The notes under the pieces: model-generated
The model's input: the letters and a program-made list of their open reading frames with translations, nothing else
What the model was told of the DNA's origin: nothing
The model's database searches: none
Program-made: the position numbers and the translations under genes
Assembly: GCF_001753205.1 (NCBI RefSeq)
Contig: NZ_CP017560.1
Coordinates: forward strand, 3,286,001-3,350,000
Origin: Sporosarcina ureilytica
GTDB taxonomy: Bacteria; Bacillota; Bacilli; Bacillales_A; Planococcaceae
DNA length: 64,000 nucleotides
Reading direction: 5' to 3'
Shown here: positions 53,175 to 60,889 of the stretch, piece after piece
Position numbering within the stretch: the first letter of the stretch is position 1
How the letters are laid out: each line of letters opens with the position of its first letter

Positions 53175-53783
53175 TCATTCCGCAGCAAGCACTTTTATAC
53201 AAGTAAGTATTCCATTTTTCAAATCTTCCTCTGACCAGCTTGGGATAGCGCCCTGTTCTATCGCAAGTTCATGAGAAGCTGGGATATGAATGAATCCAGC
53301 TTTCATAGGCTTTTGTTGTTCATTCGCATAATGGAGCGCTCGGTACATGACATTGTTACATAAATAAGCGCCCGCTGTATTAGAAATCTTGGCCGGTAAT
53401 CCTGCTTCATTGAGGGCATCGACCATTTTACGAATTGGCAGTGTTGAAAAGTAGCCGTCCGCACCCCCCTTGATAATTTCCTCGTCTACTGGCGCATAGC
53501 CGCTATTATCTTTCGGCCCATCATTGACATTAATGGCAATACGCTCGGGTGTTATTTTAGAACGACCCCCAGCAAGTCCGAGTGAAATAATCGCGTCTGG
53601 CTGCAAATTTTCAATATGGTCCATAAGCGCTGGACCGGATAATTTAAACTCAACAGGCAACACTTCACTATGTATGCTATATTGGCCGATTTCCATCCCA
53701 TGTAAAGCTTCTACAATTTTCATTGTCGGATTTACAGAAAACTTTAGAAACGGCTCAAATCCTGTAAGCAATAGTTTTTTCAT
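53175..53783 (-). CDS. pcp: pyrrolidone-carboxylate peptidase
   Basis: A 202-residue C15-family cysteine peptidase removing N-terminal pyroglutamate from peptides in the cytosol. The three catalytic regions are visible: Glu in SKITPERIAINVNDG, Cys in NTAGAYLCNNVMYRAL and His in AGFIHIPASHE. The ATG at 53783 gives the family start MKKLLLTGFEPF and follows GGGGAGGATG. It is convergent with the repeat array and divergent from the UDG gene. Confidence 0.93.
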   Translation of the reverse strand: MKKLLLTGFEPFLKFSVNPTMKIVEALHGMEIGQYSIHSEVLPVEFKLSGPALMDHIENLQPDAIISLGLAGGRSKITPERIAINVNDGPKDNSGYAPVDEEIIKGGADGYFSTLPIRKMVDALNEAGLPAKISNTAGAYLCNNVMYRALHYANEQQKPMKAGFIHIPASHELAIEQGAIPSWSEEDLKNGILTCIKVLAAE

Positions 53784-53882
53784 CAAACATCCTCCCCTTT
53801 TGTAATCATTATATATCAATTAAGATTGATTGACATATTTCACCCACCTGCGCCGCAAACTATGATGAGGAGTGTGAGGTTA

Positions 53883-54458
53883 ATGAATTCATTTTGTCCG
53901 GTAGCTTGGCCGGAAGATCCGACGCCTGAAAACATGAAAAACTGCGAGGAATGCGGCCTTTATAAACAAGGTACACGAATGGTCTGGGGTGAGGGAAATC
54001 CAAATGCCCCAATTATGATTGTGCTCGACAATCCTGGTGCTCGGGAAAATCGTGAAGGTCAGCCTTACGTTTGCGGTACACGGGAAACGTTGCAACGGGC
54101 AATCCATGAAGTTGGACTGTACCCGGACGATGTATACGCTACTTATATTTTAAAAAGAAGACCCATTCGGGCCTATGATAAAGAGCAAACAAGACGAATT
54201 TGCATGCAGACACACTTAGATGGACAATTGCAAAAACAAATCCCTTCCTTTGTGTTATGTCTCGGAAATGTCGCGGTTCAACATTTCTTTCAAAATCCAG
54301 ACGTCGATGTGAAAAGTTTAAGAGGTGAATTTCATCATGTAAATGGATTTCTGACGGCTGTTGCTTATCACCCACTTGCAGTTCGACGTCGCCCAAACTT
54401 ATACCGGTTATTTATTGAAGATTTACAACTGATTGCTTCAGAAATAACAAAGAAATAA
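53883..54458 (+). CDS. uracil-DNA glycosylase superfamily protein (family 4-like)
   Basis: A 191-residue member of the UDG superfamily. The N-terminus has a cysteine pair CEECGLYKQGTRMVWGEG, as in Fe-S family 4 enzymes. The motif normally GE-x-PG-x-x-ED is here VLDNPGARENREGQPYVCG, so the first acidic residue is Asp followed by Asn. YILKRRPIRAYDKEQ and the late YHPLAVRRRP replace the usual NP and HPS motifs only loosely. It may excise uracil or another base lesion, or bind DNA without catalysis. The ATG at 53883 is set by GAGGAG at ten bases. Confidence 0.75.
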   Translation: MNSFCPVAWPEDPTPENMKNCEECGLYKQGTRMVWGEGNPNAPIMIVLDNPGARENREGQPYVCGTRETLQRAIHEVGLYPDDVYATYILKRRPIRAYDKEQTRRICMQTHLDGQLQKQIPSFVLCLGNVAVQHFFQNPDVDVKSLRGEFHHVNGFLTAVAYHPLAVRRRPNLYRLFIEDLQLIASEITKK

Positions 54459-54466
54459 CCCAAATC

Positions 54467-54500
54467 AAAAACTCGACCCAATCGGATCGAGTTTTTAAAT
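54467..54500. terminator. bidirectional terminator between UDG and yhgE
   Basis: Stem AAAAACTCGACCC / GGATCGAGTTTTT (one mismatch) with a four-base loop and T-runs both ways. Confidence 0.85.
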
Positions 54501-54501
54501 A

Positions 54502-56706
54502 TTATGCTTCCGCTACTTCTTCTCTAGAATGTCTTCTTTTGAATACAAGTGCAAAATAACCGAATGTGATCGCTAAACATACAACTGTAAATCCGATTAA
54601 AATGCCGTTGTTCGCCCACAGGAATGAAATGTCTCCTGTTGAAATAGCTGCCTTAAACGCAAAGACAGAATACGTCATTGGCAGTAAAACGTTGAAAATT
54701 TGAAGCGGTGCTGGAATAAGTTCGAGTGGGAATGTCCCTGCACTCGTTGTTAATTGCAAAATTAATATTAAAATCGCTATGAAGCGGCCTGTGTCACTAA
54801 AGATTGATACAAGCATTTGAACAATCGCGATAAATGTGTAACTTGTCAAAATCGCAGTGACCACAAATAATGGCGTATTGATCGTTTCCATGCCTAACGC
54901 AAATTTCACGATACCAACTGCGATGAGCGCTTGAATTAATCCAACGATTGCTAAAACAGATACCTTACTTGTAAACCACGCAAATGGACCCGTCGGTTTT
55001 ACTGCTGGTTCTACTAGTGGGAAAACGATAGACAACAGTAAAGCACCGACAAACAATCCTAATGATAAGAAATACGGTGCAAACCCAGTACCATAGTTCG
55101 GAACATGGTTAATGCCATTTTGCTCAACATCTACTGGAGATGCTGCCATTTCATACGTTTTTTCCGTTGGTTTCACATCACTCGCTTCAGCATTTGCCTC
55201 AGCTAATTTTTCCTGCAGCGTTAAGACACCTGCGTCCAATTCTGCTGTACCATCCACTAACGATTTAGATCCATCCGCCAACTCTCTAGATTTCGAGGCT
55301 AGTGTCTTAGTTCCACCGTTTACCGTATCGGTTCCTTCAGTCAATGCCGTTAAGCCTGACGCTAAAGTAGTCGAACCTGTTTTTGCGGAAACAACTCCCT
55401 CAGATAATTTGCCAAGACCCGCGGCAAGCTCACTATTTCCGCTCGCTAAAGCAGTCACCCCACTTCTTAACGTTGGAGAGGCATCATTTAATTCATTTAG
55501 TCCTGCATATGCTTGACTATGCGCGCCGGCAAGTTGGTCTGAGGCAGTAGCCAATTCCCCTGCCCCTTCGGATAGCGCAGAAGTTCCGGCTGATAAACCT
55601 TGTAAGCCTGTTGACAAAGTAGTGCTGCCTGCCTGTAACTGTTCGAAAGCCGCATGTAATGCTGCTTGCTGTTCTTCTGGTAGTGCCGCAAGTAACGGAT
55701 TTAACTGAGCCGATAATTGCTCGATCCCAGCATTTAAATCATTTGCGCCAGCAGCTAATTGACCTGCCGCTGCATTCAGTTCTTTCGTTTTTCCATAAAG
55801 CGTGCCAACCGCGCCGTTAAATTCACTTTCTTTTTGACCAATTTGCCCATAACTGTCTGCTAATTTTTGCACGCCATCTGTATACGTTGCCACGCCTTCT
55901 TGTAATTCAGAGGCACCGCTAGCGGCTTTCTCCGCACCAGTTACAAGCGCTGAAGAACCATTTGCCAATTCTTCGAGTCCAGCAGTTAATTCTTTAGCAC
56001 CTTTTGCAGCCTCTCTTGCACCATTGGCAAGTTCAGCCGTACCATCAGCTAACGTAACGGTACTGCTTGCCAGGGTTTCGAGATACCCTTTTAACTCATC
56101 GGCACCGTCTTTTAATTTCGCTGCACCTTCATGTATTTCACCGGCCCCGTTAGCTGCCTCACCGAATCCATCGCCCATCTTAACAATCGAATCGAATAAT
56201 TGCTCTGCGTAAGTAGAAGCTACTTTTTCATTCACTTCCGCACGAATTCGATCCATCGCGGTTTCACCAATTTGGGCTGATAAGAAGTTAAATCCTTCGT
56301 TCGGTTTGTAAATAATCGTAAGTTTTTCAGGATTTTCATCCAGTAAAGTTGTCGCATGTTCGGAGAAGTTCTCTGGGATTTCTATGACAACGTAATAGTC
56401 TTGTTTTTGAAGCCCTTTTTCAGCTTCTTCTTTGGAAACAGCCATAAATTTGAAAGTCTGGTCCTCGATTAGCGTATCCGACAACTCTTTACCAAGTGCT
56501 AATTCTTCCCCGTCCAACGTTGCCCCTTCATCTAAATTAACGATCGCAACAGGCAAGTCTTCCATATTCGCATATGGGTCCCAAAACGCCCATAAAAACA
56601 TACCTGCATATAAGACAGGTATAAATAATATTGCGATCATCGGAATGATCAACTTACGTGTCCGAAAAAGTTGAAGCCACTCCGCTTTCATCATTGTATT
56701 CTTCAT
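54502..56706 (-). CDS. yhgE: YhgE/Pip-family membrane protein
   Basis: A 734-residue protein with one N-terminal transmembrane helix (residues about 20-40). A YhgE/Pip N-terminal domain (ANMEDLPVAIVNLDEGATL) follows, then a roughly 330-residue extracytoplasmic region of repeated L-x-x-G-x-x-x-L units (for example LADGTAELANGAREAAKGAKE). The C-terminal ABC-2-like domain has about six helices. The family includes phage infection protein and EsaA-like components; a role in secretion or envelope processes is inferred. It follows a tetR gene by 69 bases, with a hairpin between, and is probably repressed by it. Confidence 0.88.
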   Translation of the reverse strand: MKNTMMKAEWLQLFRTRKLIIPMIAILFIPVLYAGMFLWAFWDPYANMEDLPVAIVNLDEGATLDGEELALGKELSDTLIEDQTFKFMAVSKEEAEKGLQKQDYYVVIEIPENFSEHATTLLDENPEKLTIIYKPNEGFNFLSAQIGETAMDRIRAEVNEKVASTYAEQLFDSIVKMGDGFGEAANGAGEIHEGAAKLKDGADELKGYLETLASSTVTLADGTAELANGAREAAKGAKELTAGLEELANGSSALVTGAEKAASGASELQEGVATYTDGVQKLADSYGQIGQKESEFNGAVGTLYGKTKELNAAAGQLAAGANDLNAGIEQLSAQLNPLLAALPEEQQAALHAAFEQLQAGSTTLSTGLQGLSAGTSALSEGAGELATASDQLAGAHSQAYAGLNELNDASPTLRSGVTALASGNSELAAGLGKLSEGVVSAKTGSTTLASGLTALTEGTDTVNGGTKTLASKSRELADGSKSLVDGTAELDAGVLTLQEKLAEANAEASDVKPTEKTYEMAASPVDVEQNGINHVPNYGTGFAPYFLSLGLFVGALLLSIVFPLVEPAVKPTGPFAWFTSKVSVLAIVGLIQALIAVGIVKFALGMETINTPLFVVTAILTSYTFIAIVQMLVSIFSDTGRFIAILILILQLTTSAGTFPLELIPAPLQIFNVLLPMTYSVFAFKAAISTGDISFLWANNGILIGFTVVCLAITFGYFALVFKRRHSREEVAEA

Positions 56707-56757
56707 ACATACATCTCCCCTTAAACCAAGTGACTAATTTCCTCATTCAGTCATTTT

Positions 56758-56791
56758 GTAATAAAAAAATAAGTCTCAAACAAAGAGACTT
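56758..56791 (-). terminator. hairpin at the end of tetR
   Basis: AAGTCTC / GAGACTT stem overlapping the tetR stop, followed by ATTTTTTTAT on the minus strand. It may terminate or attenuate readthrough into yhgE. Confidence 0.6.
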
Positions 56792-57345
56792 TTAAAAATG
56801 GTCTCGCTAATTAACTTTACGATTCGATCCTCGTCCAGTTCTTCGTCATGTGTTTTATTCCAATCAACGACTAGCGCAAGATAAGATTTAAACAATAAAT
56901 ACGCAACTAACTTCGTATCACACTGCCGCACTTCGCCATTCATAATTGCTTTCTTAATTTTCTCTTCTATATAGAAAACAATCGCTTCTTCAATTTCTTG
57001 AAGGACTTCTGCGACTGCAGGTGTCCGTAATTCTTTTTCTTCATCAATTAGTTTTGCATATAATAAATGAGTTTCTCGGAACTTTAACATATGCATCAAT
57101 CTTGCATGCGCCTTTTCCTCAAATGTGCCGCCTTCCAATGCCGCCTTATCTGCTTCTACACGCATTTCGTCAATCATTTTCACAACAATCGCGTTAAATA
57201 ACTCTTCCTTATTCGCAAAGAAAGTATAAATCGTTCCTTTTCCAACGTTCGCGATTTTGGCAACTTGATCCATCGTCGTCGCTTTGTAGCCAAAAAGCGA
57301 AAATGATTTTGCTGCAGCTTCTAATATTTCTTGTCTGCGGTCCAC
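56776..57345 (-). CDS. TetR-family repressor
   Basis: A 189-residue TetR/AcrR regulator: N-terminal helix-turn-helix ILEAAAKSFSLFGYKATTMD and IANVGKGTIYTFFANKEEL, and a helical ligand domain with a TetR_C-like pattern (LRTPAVAEVLQEIEEAIVFY). Translation starts at GTG 57345, seven bases after GAGG. It sits directly upstream of yhgE on the same strand, and the palindrome in the promoter just upstream suggests autoregulation of both genes. Confidence 0.9.
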   Translation of the reverse strand: MDRRQEILEAAAKSFSLFGYKATTMDQVAKIANVGKGTIYTFFANKEELFNAIVVKMIDEMRVEADKAALEGGTFEEKAHARLMHMLKFRETHLLYAKLIDEEKELRTPAVAEVLQEIEEAIVFYIEEKIKKAIMNGEVRQCDTKLVAYLLFKSYLALVVDWNKTHDEELDEDRIVKLISETIFKSLFV

Positions 57346-57374
57346 CTTCCCACCTCAATTCCCGATTTACTAAA

Positions 57375-57407
57375 ATGACTATAACACGTATTCGGTCATA
57401 TGGTCAA
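57375..57407 (-). promoter_or_regulatory. tetR-yhgE promoter with overlapping palindrome
   Basis: On the minus strand TTGACC (57402-57407) and TATAGT (57378-57383) are 18 bases apart, a good SigA promoter. A 25-base imperfect palindrome, ATGAC...GTCAT (57375-57399), covers the spacer and -10, a likely TetR operator. Confidence 0.55.
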
Positions 57408-57465
57408 GTAAGCATTCTAGTCTTCGGAAAAAAACTCTGTTTTTCAAGTCAATCTTGATTTTTAT

Positions 57466-57494
57466 TACAAAAAAACTGCCCTAAATAGGACAGT
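57466..57494 (-). terminator. terminator after the AIM24 gene
   Basis: Minus-strand stem ACTGTCC / GGGCAGT with a T7 tail, just beyond the stop. Confidence 0.75.
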
Positions 57495-57502
57495 CAACAT
57501 TT

Positions 57503-58201
57503 TTATGAAGATGGTTCTCCCGTTGATAACCCTTCTTCAAATGGCTGCACGATGACAAAACCATCACCCGAAAATTCCATTTGAATCGATTCCCCGCTGC
57601 CTCTTCCTAGTAGAGTTCTAAAACTAATGTCTGTGCGGAATTCAGGTTCAAGATGTCCCGACCAAGCAACGGTCGCGTTTGGATCCGTTATTACAGGTTG
57701 CCCCGGTTTCACGAGTAAGGTAAGTGGTTCATAGTGAGTCGTAATCGCAACTTTTCCGCGGCCCCTTAAGTTTACGTTGAATAAACCGCCTGACATCATG
57801 CCTGCCATTTTACGCATTAAATTAATATCCCATTCAATGCCTGGCTCAAATGCGAGCAAGTCATTCCCATTCACCGTGATAGATTCATTATTTAAATCAA
57901 AGATTGTAATTTTCTTCCCTTGATCCGCCAAATACAATCGACCATTTCCCGCCGCCTTCATCAGGGCAGTTCCTTCACCGGTCAATGCTTTTTTGAACAT
58001 TTTACCAAGTCCATGCTCTAACACTCTTTCACGTTCAAACTTAATATTTCCCGTATAGGAAATCATCGACCCCATTTTTGCCCAAACTAAATCTTGTAGG
58101 TTCACTTCTAAGATCCGTGGTGTTTCTAATTCAAAAAACTCATTACTATGTTCATCTTGTTTTGTACGCTGAATAAACTCGTTCAATGAATACTTGCTCA
58201 T
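57503..58201 (-). CDS. AIM24 family protein
   Basis: A 232-residue beta-rich protein of the AIM24/TRAP-like family (MISYTGNIKFERERVLEHG, GNGRLYLADQGKKITIFDL, GLFNVNLRGRGKVAITTHYE). There is no signal peptide. Bacterial members are of unknown function. The ATG at 58201 follows GGAAGGATAG; an upstream in-frame ATG is rejected for lack of a site. It follows the serpin gene by 63 bases on the same strand, so the two may share a transcript. Confidence 0.82.
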   Translation of the reverse strand: MSKYSLNEFIQRTKQDEHSNEFFELETPRILEVNLQDLVWAKMGSMISYTGNIKFERERVLEHGLGKMFKKALTGEGTALMKAAGNGRLYLADQGKKITIFDLNNESITVNGNDLLAFEPGIEWDINLMRKMAGMMSGGLFNVNLRGRGKVAITTHYEPLTLLVKPGQPVITDPNATVAWSGHLEPEFRTDISFRTLLGRGSGESIQMEFSGDGFVIVQPFEEGLSTGEPSS

Positions 58202-58264
58202 ACACACTATCCTTCCCATCAGCTATATTACTTGTTATACGTAAGTCATGTCAGAAAGATTCGT

Positions 58265-59518
58265 TTATTTTCCTTCTTGAGGATTTGTAATGATCCCCAT
58301 AAAAATAATTGCCTCTGTTTCTGTATCCGTAATGGCAATGAAAAATGGGCGGTTTACTTTCATTGTAAATGGTTCATTTAGCGGCATGGCAGTCGTTTCA
58401 AATTCAATTCCCGTTACAGCAGCAGCTTCAGTGCCCTTTTCATTCACATCGAGAAACGTCTTTTGTTTGACCATACTAATCCAAATCGGATTATTTTCTT
58501 GGATCATCTTAGAGAAGTCTGCGTCTTCTTCAAATGCTGATGCCATCCCCAACTGACGTAAAGCATCATTCAATAAAACCTCATAGTCCAATTGGAACCT
58601 GGGCAATTGAACCGTCCCTTTTTTCTCTTCGAATGATTCATGCCACATTTTCCAATTCTCTATTGTCAATTCATTTTGAAATGCCTTTATATCTATATGC
58701 GCTTTTGGTAAAAACACTTTCATATTCATTTCCCCGTCACCATAAGGTAGCTCGACAGCTTGGAACATGTCATTCTCCATATAACCTAATTCTTCAGTGA
58801 GTGACATAAGCGGGACTTCTTTAGTCGTTCCATCATCTAAATAAAATGGTTCGTTCTTTGTTATTTCTTCCTCAAATGCGTAGGTCCAATCCCCTTTGAA
58901 ATAAACAGCATTTAGTAAATAGGTGACCATATTTGGATTTAGTGGAGAAGTTACCATCTCTGTAATTTTATCGTTCGTTGCATTTGCCACCCATTTGTTG
59001 ATTTTATCGGCAGATGCAGCATCCCCAATATCAATTTCTTCAATTTCGGCATTAAAATAATTTTGATTGTTTGCAGAGAAAGCTTCTTGAAAATGAAATT
59101 CTTTATTTAACCAAATCGAATTAGCAATGTCCAATTGAATAGAATCCGAATCTTTCTGTAGGCGATTCATTAAAGAAGCATTTGCTTTATTCAGCGCTTC
59201 TGTCTCAATCCCGTCCAATTTCAGCGTTTGTGCAATTTCTTCTTTCGTGCTGCCCTCCGCCCCATTGTAAATCATGGACAATGCCATAAATAAACTGGTC
59301 GGCGAAATAAACAAATTGCCATCTTCATCCGGCTCAATTTCTTTGAGTAATTCAAACCCTATCTCATTATTGGGAGCTATCATTTGCTTATAATCATCCC
59401 CTCCAAACGACACAGTCCTAGTTTTTTTCAGATTCTTTGTTTGTTCGTTCGTTCCACATGCCACCATTATTAGTAGTAAAGCAATAGCTAACACCACTAG
59501 TGTCAACCTGTTTTTCAT
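58265..59518 (-). CDS. secreted lipoprotein serpin (serine protease inhibitor)
   Basis: A 417-residue serpin anchored as a lipoprotein: signal peptide with lipobox IMVAC (Cys near residue 21), then a full serpin fold. Recognisable parts are NLFISPTSLFMALSMIYNGA, LLNAVYFKGDWTYAFEEE, and the reactive-centre hinge NEKGTEAAAVTG with small residues, as required in inhibitory serpins. The scissile bond should lie near ETTAMP. The C-terminal VNRPFFIAITDTETEAIIFMG is intact. Serpins are patchy in bacteria; this one could protect the cell surface from host, predator or own proteases. Confidence 0.92.
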   Translation of the reverse strand: MKNRLTLVVLAIALLLIMVACGTNEQTKNLKKTRTVSFGGDDYKQMIAPNNEIGFELLKEIEPDEDGNLFISPTSLFMALSMIYNGAEGSTKEEIAQTLKLDGIETEALNKANASLMNRLQKDSDSIQLDIANSIWLNKEFHFQEAFSANNQNYFNAEIEEIDIGDAASADKINKWVANATNDKITEMVTSPLNPNMVTYLLNAVYFKGDWTYAFEEEITKNEPFYLDDGTTKEVPLMSLTEELGYMENDMFQAVELPYGDGEMNMKVFLPKAHIDIKAFQNELTIENWKMWHESFEEKKGTVQLPRFQLDYEVLLNDALRQLGMASAFEEDADFSKMIQENNPIWISMVKQKTFLDVNEKGTEAAAVTGIEFETTAMPLNEPFTMKVNRPFFIAITDTETEAIIFMGIITNPQEGK

Positions 59519-59920
59519 TAATTCACCTTCCCTCTTACAATAATACGTATTAAGTTATTCCATTCGAAGCTCAACTAGGTAAGAAAGTTATTCCCATTAA
59601 CGGTGATGACCAGTTCATTTTCCTGGAACCTGCCCTACATGATATACGTATTCTCCGGAGGAAAGATACATTTTTCTTAGGATCATCCTTCCTGCAGCGA
59701 ATCCGCGATCGAAGCTATTATAAGTCTAACAAACACTTCTATAGCACGATTGGATTATCCTTCTTTATTAAAAGCCGTTTGATGATAACCAATTTTTCAA
59801 CACTTAACGTTTCAAATACTTCTTAGCGATTATCTTCCCCCGGTATGCCCAATTTCACAAATCGCTATATGGAAGTTCCAAGTTTAATTTCGGTTAGTCC
59901 CTTTTATGACATAAGAAAGA
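59519..59920. other. intergenic region, no gene called
   Basis: A 400-base gap upstream of the serpin gene. The plus strand is open without stops from 59554 to 59826 (reading for instance KKVIPINGDDQFIFLEPAL), but it has no start codon near its beginning and no ribosome binding site, so it may be a decayed gene or chance. Nothing else was recognised. Confidence 0.35.
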
Positions 59921-59972
59921 AGGGTTGTCCCAAAAGTCATTTTTTATGACACTTGGGACAACCCTATTTATG
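59921..59972 (-). terminator. terminator of the peptide gene array
   Basis: Perfect 13-bp stem AGGGTTGTCCCAA / TTGGGACAACCCT with a 19-base loop. On the minus strand it is followed by TTCTTTCTT, about 60 bases after the last peptide gene. Confidence 0.78.
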
Positions 59973-60027
59973 AATCATGACATTTTACTTATTTATGCAG
60001 ACTGCAAATGCATCTGTTTTTAATAGA

Positions 60028-60120
60028 TCACCAACAAAAGATGCCTACAATGCCAATCTTGAAAATACAGAAGCCTGCATTCACTTCTTGAGCCTTTGTC
60101 TGTGTTAAAGGTTTCATCAT
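60028..60120 (-). CDS. bacteriocin-like peptide precursor, copy 1 (last in transcript)
   Basis: A 30-residue precursor: leader MMKPLTQTKAQEVNAG and core FCIFKIGIVGIFCW. The leader fits the double-glycine pattern read by C39 peptidases (Leu at -12, Val at -4, Ala-Gly at -2/-1). Mature peptide would be 14 residues, hydrophobic, with one Lys and Cys at positions 2 and 13, likely forming a disulfide or other ring. This copy ends in TGA rather than TAA. GGGAGGG lies four bases before the first of two ATGs. Confidence 0.8.
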   Translation of the reverse strand: MMKPLTQTKAQEVNAGFCIFKIGIVGIFCW

Positions 60121-60151
60121 TTCGCCCTCCCTTCAAAGTTCTGTTTATGCC

Positions 60152-60244
60152 TTACCAGCAAAAGATGCCTACAATACCAATCTTGAAAATACAGAAGCCT
60201 GCGTTCACTTCCTGAGCTTTTGTCTGTGTTAAAGGTTTCATCAT
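60152..60244 (-). CDS. bacteriocin-like peptide precursor, copy 2
   Basis: Same 30-residue protein as copy 1 (leader with TQTKAQ, core FCIFKIGIVGIFCW), but with several silent differences, for example CAG, AAC and GGT where copy 1 has CAA, AAT and GGC. GGGGGG precedes the ATG pair. Only 31 bases separate its stop from the next gene's start. Confidence 0.8.
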   Translation of the reverse strand: MMKPLTQTKAQEVNAGFCIFKIGIVGIFCW

Positions 60245-60274
60245 TTCGCCCCCCTTCAAAGTTCCGTTTATGCC

Positions 60275-60367
60275 TTACCAGCAAAAGATGCCTACAATGC
60301 CAATCTTGAAAATACAGAAGCCTGCATTCACTTCTTGAGCTTTTGTCTGCGTTAAAGGTTTCATCAT
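60275..60367 (-). CDS. bacteriocin-like peptide precursor, copy 3
   Basis: Identical in protein to copies 1 and 2. At silent sites it matches copy 1 (CAA, AAT, GGC), not its neighbour copy 2, suggesting that a two-gene unit was duplicated. GGGAGGG lies before the ATG pair. Confidence 0.8.
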   Translation of the reverse strand: MMKPLTQTKAQEVNAGFCIFKIGIVGIFCW

Positions 60368-60398
60368 TTCGCCCTCCCTTCAAAGTTCTGTTTATGCC

Positions 60399-60491
60399 TT
60401 ACCAGCAAAAGATGCCTACAATACCAATCTTAAATATACAGAAGCCTGCGTTCACTTCCTGAGCCTTTGCCTGTGTTAAAGGTTTCATCAT
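60399..60491 (-). CDS. bacteriocin-like peptide precursor, copy 4
   Basis: Thirty residues with the leader variant TQAKAQ (Ala for Thr at position 8) and the same core FCIFKIGIVGIFCW. Silent sites follow the copy 2 type (CAG, AAC, GGT), with ATA and TTT for the Ile-Phe after the first Cys. GGGGGG precedes the ATG pair. Confidence 0.8.
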   Translation of the reverse strand: MMKPLTQAKAQEVNAGFCIFKIGIVGIFCW

Positions 60492-60521
60492 TTCGCCCCC
60501 CTTCAAAGTTCTGGTTATGCC

Positions 60522-60614
60522 TTACCAGCAGAAGATGCCTACAATGCCAATCTTGAAAATACAGAAGCCTGCATTCACTTCTTGAGCCTTTGCCTGTGTT
60601 AAAGGTTTCATCAT
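60522..60614 (-). CDS. bacteriocin-like peptide precursor, copy 5
   Basis: Leader variant TQAKAQ and unchanged core. Silent sites follow the copy 1 and 3 type (CAA, AAT, GGC), with TTC instead of TTT before the second Cys codon. GGGGGG precedes the ATG pair. Confidence 0.8.
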   Translation of the reverse strand: MMKPLTQAKAQEVNAGFCIFKIGIVGIFCW

Positions 60615-60644
60615 TTCGCCCCCCTTCAAAGTTCTGTTTATGCC

Positions 60645-60734
60645 TTACCAGCAAAAGATGCCTACAATACCAATCTTAAAAATACAGAAGCCTGCATTCA
60701 CTTCCTGGGCCTTTGCCTGCGTTAAAGGTTTCAC
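60645..60734 (-). CDS. bacteriocin-like peptide precursor, copy 6 (first in transcript)
   Basis: The promoter-proximal copy, 29 residues, starting at a single GTG instead of the ATG pair of the others; leader MKPLTQAKAQEVNAG and the same core. Upstream is GAAGGGGGGTGG. The sequence before it differs from the spacers of the other copies, so it marks the boundary of the tandem array. The 155 bases up to the transporter stop could hold a promoter (TATTAA near 60761), but I cannot define one firmly. Confidence 0.8.
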   Translation of the reverse strand: MKPLTQAKAQEVNAGFCIFKIGIVGIFCW

Positions 60735-60889
60735 GCTGCCACCCCCCTTCGCTGTACTTTTAATACATTTCTATCAAAGAAACAAAAAGGTATTTATTTT
60801 TCCAAAGACCGTCACTTATCACTCAATTCCGAAATCTCTCATGATGTTCCGCCTTCTCTTTTTAGTAAATCCCTCAACTATTGTTTTCC

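Larger units (their letters stand above)
60028..60734 (-). repeat. six-copy tandem gene repeat, period 120-124 bp
   Basis: Start-to-start distances are 124, 123, 124, 123 and 120 bases. Each unit holds one peptide gene and a 30-base spacer that contains the next ribosome binding site. Silent sites alternate between two types along the array. Confidence 0.95.

Noticed and set aside
51086..53234. Overlapping plus- and minus-strand frames across the 51-53 kb repeat
   Set aside because: They are offset by exactly 82 bases and shift frame from unit to unit. They arise because the repeat lacks stops, with no ribosome binding sites or protein conservation.
60117..60654. Longer minus-strand frames running through several peptide genes in another phase
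   Set aside because: They are shadows of the tandem array in the wrong frame. The short frame has a ribosome binding site, invariant protein and synonymous variation in every copy.
60028..60734. CRISPR-like repeat at 60 kb
   Set aside because: The whole 123-base unit, spacer included, is repeated and coding.
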